DNA from: a virus
Direction: 5' to 3' (one strand)
IMG/VR virus record: IMGVR_UViG_3300033146_001082
Location: 1-45,660 of that record
DNA: 45,660 bases
Of this stretch, positions 39,556 through 45,660 are shown in pieces. The stretch's first letter is position 1; the number at the start of each line of letters is the position of its first letter. Both the position numbers and the translations under genes were made by a program. The notes beneath the pieces are model-generated. The model ran no database searches. It was not told the DNA's origin and was given only the letters and a program-made list of their open reading frames with translations.

Positions 39556-41031
39556 ATGATTAAAGCTATCAACTGCATTGACTTTTACAAGGCAGACCAC
39601 AAATCTCAGTATCCAGTTGGGACTGAGTATGTTTACAGCAACTTTACACCGAGAACTGGCAAGTATGCTAGTACTGACTTAGGTGGTGTGATTAACTTTG
39701 GGTTACAGGGGTTCATTAAATGGTTCTTGGTAGAGACTTGGAACAATACGTTCTTTGCTCGTCCCATTGAGGAAGTACGTAAGGAATACCAACGTCGTCT
39801 AGACAATGCTCTAGGGCCTGGTGCAGTAAACACCGAGCATATCGAGGCGTTACACAACTTAGGTTACCTGCCAATTGAAATCAAGGCTTTGCCTGAGGGA
39901 GCACTAGTCCCCTACGGTGTACCTGTACTGACTATCGTGAACACTCGTCCTGAGTTCTTTTGGATTACAAACTATCTCGAGTCTGTTATGAGTGCTGAGT
40001 TATGGAAACCAATGACTTCTGCAACAACTGCCCGTGCATATCGTATTGTATTTGAGAAATATGCTGAAGAAACAGGATACGACAAGTCCTTTATTGATTG
40101 GCAAGGACACGACTTTAGTTTCAGAGGAATGGGTGGCGTATTTGACTCAATGGCAAGCGGTGCTGGTCACTTAACGTCTTTCACAGGAACTGATACTCTT
40201 AGTGCCATTGATTATCTCGAAGAGTACTACGGTGCAGACAGTGATAAAGAGATGGTCGGTGGTTCAGTACCTGCCACAGAACACTCAGTGATGTGTATGG
40301 GGGGTACAGGTGAGGATGAGTTTGAGACATTCAAACGTCTTATCACGGAGGTTTATCCAACGGGAATTGTCTCTATTGTCTCTGACACATGGGACTTATG
40401 GGAAGTTCTTACAGACTATCTTCCACGTCTCAAGGAGGAAATCATGGCACGAGACGGTCGGGTGGTCATTCGTCCTGATAGTGGTGACCCTGTGGATATC
40501 ATCTGTGGTGATGTAGACAGTGATTTGAGTGAGTCCTCACCTGCCTATAAAGGTGTCTACGAACTCCTATGGGATACATTTGGTGGCACTATTAATGAGA
40601 AGGGTTATAAAGTACTTGATGGTCACGTAGGGGCTATCTATGGCGACTCTATCACGCTTGAGCGTCAAGACGATATCTTGTCTATCCTTGAAGCCAAAGG
40701 GTTCAGTGCAAGTAATCTCGTTCTTGGTATTGGTTCTTTCACCTACCAATATGTCACTCGTGACACTCATGGGTTTGCTATGAAAGCGACCTATGGTGTT
40801 GTGAATGGTGAGGGACGTGAGATTTACAAAGACCCAGTGACTGACGACGGTATGAAGAAAAGTGCTAAGGGTTATCTACGTGTCGACAAAGTGGATGGTA
40901 CTTATGTACTTACAGACCAAGTAAGTAAGGATGAGGAACAGAAAGGAGAACTTGAGACAGTATTTAAAGATGGTGTCTTGGTTAAGGAATATACACTTAA
41001 CGAAATTCGTGAGCGTATTAAGAATCAATAA
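39556..41031 (+). CDS. nadV: Nicotinamide phosphoribosyltransferase (NAMPT)
   Basis: The enzyme condenses nicotinamide with PRPP to give NMN. Typical NAMPT blocks are present: NFGLQGFIKW (47-56), FFWITNYLESV (134-144), HDFSFRGMGG (185-194, with the Asp that selects nicotinamide), VPATEHS with the catalytic His243, RPDSGDP (306-312) and SFTYQYVTRDT (394-404). At 491 residues it is full length. The ribosome site AGGAGA overlaps the stop of prs. Known families of phage NAD salvage (NARP2) pair NAMPT with an NMN adenylyltransferase. None is in this window, so NMN must go to a host enzyme or to a gene outside the window. Confidence 0.94.
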   Translation: MIKAINCIDFYKADHKSQYPVGTEYVYSNFTPRTGKYASTDLGGVINFGLQGFIKWFLVETWNNTFFARPIEEVRKEYQRRLDNALGPGAVNTEHIEALHNLGYLPIEIKALPEGALVPYGVPVLTIVNTRPEFFWITNYLESVMSAELWKPMTSATTARAYRIVFEKYAEETGYDKSFIDWQGHDFSFRGMGGVFDSMASGAGHLTSFTGTDTLSAIDYLEEYYGADSDKEMVGGSVPATEHSVMCMGGTGEDEFETFKRLITEVYPTGIVSIVSDTWDLWEVLTDYLPRLKEEIMARDGRVVIRPDSGDPVDIICGDVDSDLSESSPAYKGVYELLWDTFGGTINEKGYKVLDGHVGAIYGDSITLERQDDILSILEAKGFSASNLVLGIGSFTYQYVTRDTHGFAMKATYGVVNGEGREIYKDPVTDDGMKKSAKGYLRVDKVDGTYVLTDQVSKDEEQKGELETVFKDGVLVKEYTLNEIRERIKNQ

Positions 41032-41040
41032 CCTTTCTTT

Positions 41041-41060
41041 GGGGCATCGGTTGATGCTCC
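41041..41060 (+). other. Hairpin after nadV
   Basis: GGGGCATC pairs with GATGCTCC (one G-U) around GGTT, nine bases after the stop. The following sequence is not clearly T-rich, so it may modulate read-through into the amidoligase operon. Confidence 0.6.
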
Positions 41061-41098
41061 CTTGTAAGTTTATTGAATATTATGTTCGAGGAGGAACA

Positions 41099-41272
41099 AT
41101 GGAAGAAAAAATGATTAAGCGAGCAATCGCTACGCAAGAACTACGTCATGAACAACGTAGACTGGAAATTGAACTACTTGATGAGGAGTCAAATATCAAA
41201 ACGCTTTACAAAATGGACGAGGCTGAGGCCTATGCTTATGCTATTGACGTATTAGGAGGAAATGATGAGTAA
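41099..41272 (+). CDS. Small helical protein ahead of the amidoligase operon, 57 aa
   Basis: ATG 41099 has GGAGGAA five bases upstream. The protein is a charged helix (KRAIATQELRHEQRRLEIELLDEE), followed by an acidic tail. It overlaps the amidoligase start by eight bases, so translation is coupled. It could be an accessory subunit or simply the leader gene of the operon; no family recognised. Confidence 0.68.
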   Translation: MEEKMIKRAIATQELRHEQRRLEIELLDEESNIKTLYKMDEAEAYAYAIDVLGGNDE

Positions 41273-42014
41273 CTATTCCATTGAATATTATGAAAACACT
41301 AGAAAAATATACGGTAACGTATATAAAGATGGAACTCGTGTTAGTGAATTGGATGCTAACAAACGTGGAAAACTTCTTGGTATGGAAATGGAAGTCGCAT
41401 TGATGCGTAAACCTAGAGGGTATAACAAAAACGTTGATACACTTCTGCCATATTTACGAGACATTCATTCAGATACCACTGCTGGTGGTAGATATAGTCC
41501 TGAGATTGTTACACGCAAACTGACAAAAGAAGAGATGTATGAAGTGTTGCCACTTCTTGCAAAAATTGGTAGACATAACGTGAAGAACAACTATAGAGCT
41601 GGTGTTCATATTCATATTTCGCACGAGTGGTATAAAGATAGTAGCCATCTTGAGCGAATGGCGTACCTATTCTTTAAGCATCCGATTGTTGGTAGAAAAA
41701 TTGGTTATAGACCAGCATCTGGATTCAATAGTGATATTTCTGAATTGCATACTGTGCTTTCACGAAAAGGCCCGTTTAGAAATAATATTAAAGGGACGAA
41801 CAGTCGCTATTTATTTCGTTCAGTCACACCATACGGTACGTCAGAATTTCGTATGTTCAATACTACTGGCAGTGTTACACAACTTAAGCGATACATTGAC
41901 GATATCTTCTATCTGTTGGAATATACAGAAAAGGCATCGTTTAGTGATATCGATAAACTAAAAGGGTTCAAGCGTTCAATATTAAAAAGAAAACATATGA
42001 AGGGATTTAAATAA
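41265..42014 (+). CDS. Amidoligase (COOH-NH2 ligase), short form
   Basis: The 249 residues match the amidoligase_2 pattern (glutamine synthetase-like fold): LGMEMEVAL (38-46, metal-binding GxExE), SPEIVT (78-83), AGVHIHIS (112-119) and the Arg/Glu strand SEFRMFN (193-199). Such enzymes activate a carboxyl group with ATP and join it to an amine, forming amide or peptide bonds. I use the second of two ATGs (41265), placed better from AGGAGG. It is followed directly by a GGCT-like gene and a glutamine amidotransferase, a set known to travel with amidoligases in bacteria and phages. The substrate is unknown. The basic tail (KRSILKRKHMKGFK) could contact nucleic acid or a protein. Confidence 0.88.
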   Translation: MSNYSIEYYENTRKIYGNVYKDGTRVSELDANKRGKLLGMEMEVALMRKPRGYNKNVDTLLPYLRDIHSDTTAGGRYSPEIVTRKLTKEEMYEVLPLLAKIGRHNVKNNYRAGVHIHISHEWYKDSSHLERMAYLFFKHPIVGRKIGYRPASGFNSDISELHTVLSRKGPFRNNIKGTNSRYLFRSVTPYGTSEFRMFNTTGSVTQLKRYIDDIFYLLEYTEKASFSDIDKLKGFKRSILKRKHMKGFK

Positions 42015-42367
42015 TGTTAGTATTTACATATGGTAGTCTTATGAGAGGGCTACATAACCACGTTTTTATGGAAGAATCGAACGGGAAATTTGTATCGGAA
42101 CATACTATTGATGGGTTCGAATTGCACTCTGTTGGGGATTTTCCAGCGATAAAAAAGGGTGATGGGGAGATTAAGGGGGAATTGTATGATGTCAAAGATA
42201 CTGGCCATCTCGATTATTTAGAAGGTATCAGTAGCAACCTATATAAACGGGTGATGATTGGAGAAATCCTCGTATATGTCGGGGATAGAGTATTCGATTA
42301 TGGGACCAAGAAACTTTCCCATGGCGATTGGCGTAAACATATAGAAGGAGCAACACAATGTGCCTAG
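42014..42367 (+). CDS. Gamma-glutamylcyclotransferase-like (AIG2/GGCT) protein
   Basis: The 117-residue protein holds the GGCT signature YGSLMRGLHN (6-15), then FPAI (43-46), GELYDV (55-60) and DYLEG (67-71), where Glu70 is the expected general acid/base. GGCT-fold enzymes release 5-oxoproline from gamma-glutamyl amines or peptides. Here it is sandwiched between amidoligase and glutamine amidotransferase and overlaps both (one base with the former, ten with the latter). It may remove gamma-glutamyl groups added by the ligase or regenerate amine. Known operons of this type predict a role in peptide-like modification. Confidence 0.9.
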   Translation: MLVFTYGSLMRGLHNHVFMEESNGKFVSEHTIDGFELHSVGDFPAIKKGDGEIKGELYDVKDTGHLDYLEGISSNLYKRVMIGEILVYVGDRVFDYGTKKLSHGDWRKHIEGATQCA

Positions 42368-43185
42368 CAATCTGTACACCAGCATTAAATGCTTATGATG
42401 ACAATGTTGACGAATTCGATTACGATTGGATTCGCAACGCATGGCCAACCAATCCAGACGGTGCAGGATTTTCCTATGCGTCTGTTGATGGTAAAGTACA
42501 CATCAAAAAAGGGTACACCGATTTAGAAGAGTTTATCGCCAATCTTGATTGGTATAGATATGCTAACCCTATGTGTAATTTTCTTATACATCTTCGTTGG
42601 GCTAGTGCTGGTGAGATTTCAGAAGAAAACACTCACCCGTTCTATATTGGTGAAACAAACACAGCGTTCATTCACAACGGTACCATCTATCCGATGAAGC
42701 CAAAAGGTGATGATAAACGTAGTGATACACAAATTTTTGCAGAATTTTTAACAGAATTACCAGAGGAGTGGTATAAGGATGCTGGAATTACTGAACTTGT
42801 TGAAGACTTCCTTGGGAGTAGTAAGATAGCACTGATTGATTCATATGGAGATATCTACATTTTTAATGAACATCTCGGTGAGTATGTAGGAGAAACTTGG
42901 ATGTCAAATGATTATTACACTGGAGACTATATTCGTAATGACAAAGGTGTAAAAATTAAGAAACCTGTAGAGGTTGAGCCAGAGGTTGAGCCAGAGGTTG
43001 AAATGGAGGAAACGGTAACACAACCATTACAGTTCCCAGAACCATTAGAGCACTATGGTGAAGGAGAGTGTGCATATTGTGGATGCATGCTTGAGACCCC
43101 AGACGAAAAACATGAAGGTATTTGTATAAATTGTGCCATTGATATTCAATATGGATATGGCCTTGGCGGATTAGGAGATTATTAA
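42358..43185 (+). CDS. Class II glutamine amidotransferase with C-terminal zinc ribbon
   Basis: Cys2 (MCLAI) is the N-terminal nucleophile exposed when Met is removed. HLRWASAG (78-85), HPF (93-95), HNGTI (106-110) and SDTQIF (122-127) complete the class II site that hydrolyses glutamine to glutamate and ammonia. After residue 200 comes an EVEP tandem repeat, then CAYCGC (238-243) and CINC (256-259), a zinc ribbon. No synthetase domain is fused, so ammonia must pass to a partner, most likely the adjacent amidoligase. The start overlaps the GGCT-like gene by ten bases. The second copy of this pair follows downstream. Confidence 0.92.
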   Translation: MCLAICTPALNAYDDNVDEFDYDWIRNAWPTNPDGAGFSYASVDGKVHIKKGYTDLEEFIANLDWYRYANPMCNFLIHLRWASAGEISEENTHPFYIGETNTAFIHNGTIYPMKPKGDDKRSDTQIFAEFLTELPEEWYKDAGITELVEDFLGSSKIALIDSYGDIYIFNEHLGEYVGETWMSNDYYTGDYIRNDKGVKIKKPVEVEPEVEPEVEMEETVTQPLQFPEPLEHYGEGECAYCGCMLETPDEKHEGICINCAIDIQYGYGLGGLGDY

Positions 43186-43186
43186 T

Positions 43187-44869
43187 ATGTATTATGCAGT
43201 ATTAAATGACAGTGATTTTGTACCAATGGTTGACGGTGAAGAAGTTCATCGTTCATTAGAATTGGTTGCAGGAAATATTATACCACTTGAACGGATTAAT
43301 AGTCGATGGTTTAAGAAGGCATCTAATGGCGTAAGAGTCCATAAGAATTGGATAAGCAAAGTGGTTGAATTGGTAGATGATGAATACTACATTCTTGATA
43401 GTGTACTTTATTCTCATAGAACTGAACGATGTCTGATATCCGAAGATGTGTCGTGTAGAAGACATGCACTAGATGGTGATATACGTCTAACGACACACAG
43501 TCTAGAAGCCATTGAAAGATTTGCTAGAAATTCTCGTTTAAACAGTCGTGCAACTAAGTGTCAATGTGGAAAATATCACCCACGGACCGAGTATCGGTTC
43601 GCGTGTTCATGTGGCAATATTCCACATAGAAAAATATCTGAAATATTCGATTTTATAGATGCCAATGGCGACTATTCGTTTGCGGGAAGTGGGCAGAGAA
43701 TATTACGGTTCAGCGAAGAAACTTATATCATTGATAATGAGCTAATAGAAACCAATACTGTATCTTTGTGTTCTGAATGTAATGTGGCATTTTTCAATGT
43801 GAGCAGAGAAGATTTAGAGTATGAAGATGAGTATGGTGATTATGTTGTTGATAGTAGCGTAATGGCTCGTGTATTGTCAAACCCAGATATTGTATACCAT
43901 GATGACGATTTTGATGTACCGTTTAATCGTTGTAAGATACACTCTAGACCATCAAGTGCCCCATGCTCTGTGTGTGGTACATCGGTCAATATTGAAGATG
44001 CCATGAGTGATAATGGTTCGTATATGTGTCATTCATGTTACCGTGATGTACAACGATTCAAGATACGTAATTATTCATACGTTCCAGACCCACTTATTTT
44101 CTACAAAGCAACAACAGAATCAGATATTCAAGACAGTGACTTGGTATTTCGTGGTGTTGAGATGGAAGTTGAAGTACATAATGAAAATCGTGGTAAACAA
44201 ACTACCGCTAAAATGTTTGCTCGTGCAGTCAATGAGATACTTCCGAATTTTATCTATATGAAATCGGATGCATCTATTGATGGTGGTTTTGAGATTGTAA
44301 CCCATCCATTTACCGATGCGTGGCGATTAGAGAACGCTGATAAATTACAGCAGATGTTTGATTTAATGGAGGAATACGATTTACGTGCTGGTAATGAGCA
44401 TGGTGTAATCAGTTGTGGTATGCACGTTCATGTGTCTACTGGACCTATTGACCCATCAATACTATTTAAAGTGTCGAGCTTTATCTATGGTAACAGAAGT
44501 GAAGTTCTGTTGATGGCAGACAGATTCAATCGTCGTCGTGTTAGTCGTTATTGTTACTTCCCAGACAATCTTACTGATACAGATTTCCGTGAGATGGGTA
44601 GTGCTAAACGGAATAATGGTAAGATTGAACACCATGCAGCATTGCAGTATACTCCTCGAACGTTGGAGTTTCGTATCTTTGATGGTACTGCAACAATGCA
44701 TCGATTCACAAAGAATATGGAATTCATTGCTGCTGTGTTTGAGTATGCCAATTCTGTGGATACTATGACATTTGCTGGGTTCCTTGAATTCATTTCAATG
44801 AGTTCATATGATGAGCTCATATCAGATGTTTCATATAAACAACGTGATTTACGTAAGAAAGGTTATTAA
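43187..44869 (+). CDS. Amidoligase with long zinc-ribbon N-terminus, 560 aa
   Basis: The C-terminal half is an amidoligase: RGVEMEVEV (322-330), GGFEIVTHP (366-374), CGMHVHVS (410-417) and TLEFRIFDGT (492-501). The N-terminal 300 residues carry Cys pairs CQC (125-127), CSC (140-142), CSEC (195-198), CSVC (260-263) and CHSC (281-284), enough for two or more zinc ribbons, possibly docking to a partner or nucleic acid. It starts one base after the stop of the amidotransferase. The two amidoligases share motifs but differ in length, so they are paralogues with probably different substrates. Such a zinc-rich fusion is unusual. Confidence 0.88.
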   Translation: MYYAVLNDSDFVPMVDGEEVHRSLELVAGNIIPLERINSRWFKKASNGVRVHKNWISKVVELVDDEYYILDSVLYSHRTERCLISEDVSCRRHALDGDIRLTTHSLEAIERFARNSRLNSRATKCQCGKYHPRTEYRFACSCGNIPHRKISEIFDFIDANGDYSFAGSGQRILRFSEETYIIDNELIETNTVSLCSECNVAFFNVSREDLEYEDEYGDYVVDSSVMARVLSNPDIVYHDDDFDVPFNRCKIHSRPSSAPCSVCGTSVNIEDAMSDNGSYMCHSCYRDVQRFKIRNYSYVPDPLIFYKATTESDIQDSDLVFRGVEMEVEVHNENRGKQTTAKMFARAVNEILPNFIYMKSDASIDGGFEIVTHPFTDAWRLENADKLQQMFDLMEEYDLRAGNEHGVISCGMHVHVSTGPIDPSILFKVSSFIYGNRSEVLLMADRFNRRRVSRYCYFPDNLTDTDFREMGSAKRNNGKIEHHAALQYTPRTLEFRIFDGTATMHRFTKNMEFIAAVFEYANSVDTMTFAGFLEFISMSSYDELISDVSYKQRDLRKKGY

Positions 44870-44870
44870 T

Positions 44871-45660
44871 ATGTGTATTATTGCAGTAAATAAGATGGAC
44901 AAAGGTATCATCTCAGAGGAACGATTTAACCAGATGTGGCTTAGAAACAGTCATGGTTTTGGTATGATGTGGAAGCAGGGTGATGTGGTCAATGTATACA
45001 AGACATTGGCTAAAGACACGGCCTATGACACATACAAGCGTGTGTTCGATAACCGTGAGGGTGATATTGTTCTCCACTTCCGCATCGCTACTCAGGGACA
45101 TGGTATCGAAAATGTCCATCCGTTTAAAGTTAAAGACGACCTACATATGTGTCATAACGGCATCATTACTCAGTGGTCGAAGTCTGAACATAAGAAGACT
45201 GGTAAATCGGATACACGTCTATTCATTGAGAATGTTGTTGCTAAAGTAGACAATGTTAAGTATGAACTACGTAAACCATGGTTGCAGACAATGTTGGCGG
45301 ATTATGTATCTTCTGATAAACTGGCTTTCCTTGATAATAGTGGTATTGCAATCATAATCAACGAAGCTCGTGGTGTTTGGGATGATGGTAACTGGTATTC
45401 AAATACATCATACAAACCATATGTTGCGACAACAAGAACTACATATAACTATGGATACACTTGTGAACTGTGTAATAAGAAAATGAAATGGGGTGAATAT
45501 ATCCTTATTACACACAAATCAAAAAGTGCAAAAATCTGTTTAGATTGTATCCCGTTCTATAGCCTTAAGGAGATTGCCAATGAAGTAGATGTGCCTGAAA
45601 AGGTATGGGAGATTGGTAATGTGTATAAAGAGTATGATAAAATAGAATATAAGAAAGAGG
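44871..45660 (+). CDS. Second class II glutamine amidotransferase with zinc ribbon, partial
   Basis: The frame runs from ATG 44871 off the right edge (263 codons seen). MCIIAV gives the Cys2 nucleophile, and HFRIATQGH (about 64-72), VHPF (77-80), HNGII (91-95) and KSDTRLF (110-116) form the class II site. Near residues 203-230 CELC and CLDC make a zinc ribbon like that of the first copy. It starts one base after the second amidoligase. The pair amidoligase plus amidotransferase thus occurs twice in succession. The C-terminus is missing. Confidence 0.9.
   Translation, partial: MCIIAVNKMDKGIISEERFNQMWLRNSHGFGMMWKQGDVVNVYKTLAKDTAYDTYKRVFDNREGDIVLHFRIATQGHGIENVHPFKVKDDLHMCHNGIITQWSKSEHKKTGKSDTRLFIENVVAKVDNVKYELRKPWLQTMLADYVSSDKLAFLDNSGIAIIINEARGVWDDGNWYSNTSYKPYVATTRTTYNYGYTCELCNKKMKWGEYILITHKSKSAKICLDCIPFYSLKEIANEVDVPEKVWEIGNVYKEYDKIEYKKE

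Overview
The window is a stretch of the genome of a tailed double-stranded DNA phage, AT-rich, most simply read as a short-tailed (podovirus-like) virus of a Gram-negative bacterium. The evidence is a complete head and packaging set (small and large terminase, portal, scaffold, major capsid protein), followed by connector or nozzle-type tail proteins and two fibre proteins instead of a tape measure and long tail, together with a small lipobox lipoprotein and consensus sigma-70 type promoters. The host cannot be named from the sequence; a marine gammaproteobacterium such as Vibrio would fit but is only a guess. No integrase, repressor, DNA polymerase, RNA polymerase, endolysin, tRNA or CRISPR array is visible.

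Layout. Everything from 1 to about 33.56 kb is read leftward (minus strand) and is the virion module. In order of transcription it holds a LysM/basic protein (33561), a small Pro/Gln-rich protein, a Lar-like zinc protein, TerS, an unknown protein, TerL, a zinc-ribbon protein, portal, scaffold, major capsid protein, an unknown structural protein, two connector/nozzle-type proteins, a small overlapping gene and two modular fibres, one with a collagen-like rod. A small membrane/lysis-like group follows (lipoprotein, one-TM protein, DUF1353-like protein), then a PKD-like protein, a small coiled-coil protein, a Gly/Thr-repeat virion protein, three putative internal or ejection proteins, and a giant protein of more than 2,340 residues with two HExxH zincin motifs that runs off the left edge. 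Two consensus promoters (33774-33802 and 29055-29084) and several hairpins punctuate this arm.

The 33.56-34.0 kb gap is a divergent control region. It has a perfect TTGACA-17-TATAAT promoter pointing left, unusual runs of G on the coding strand of each arm, and the first of three copies of a 30-bp motif pointing right. The rightward arm starts with very small genes separated by stable hairpins, one of them apparently broken by a 19-bp tandem duplication. A gene-poor structured stretch (35.7-36.5 kb) follows, then tightly packed small genes.

From 38.7 kb the rightward arm becomes metabolic. A PRPP synthetase and a nicotinamide phosphoribosyltransferase form an NAD salvage pair: the first makes PRPP and the second joins it to nicotinamide to give NMN. 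Immediately downstream is the most interesting part: two amidoligase (COOH-NH2 ligase) genes, two class II glutamine amidotransferase genes and a gamma-glutamylcyclotransferase-like gene, overlapping or abutting in one operon, several of them carrying zinc-ribbon cysteines. I read this as a phage-encoded, ATP-dependent amide/peptide ligation system with its own ammonia supply and a gamma-glutamyl-cleaving enzyme. Its substrate is unknown. The last gene runs off the right edge.
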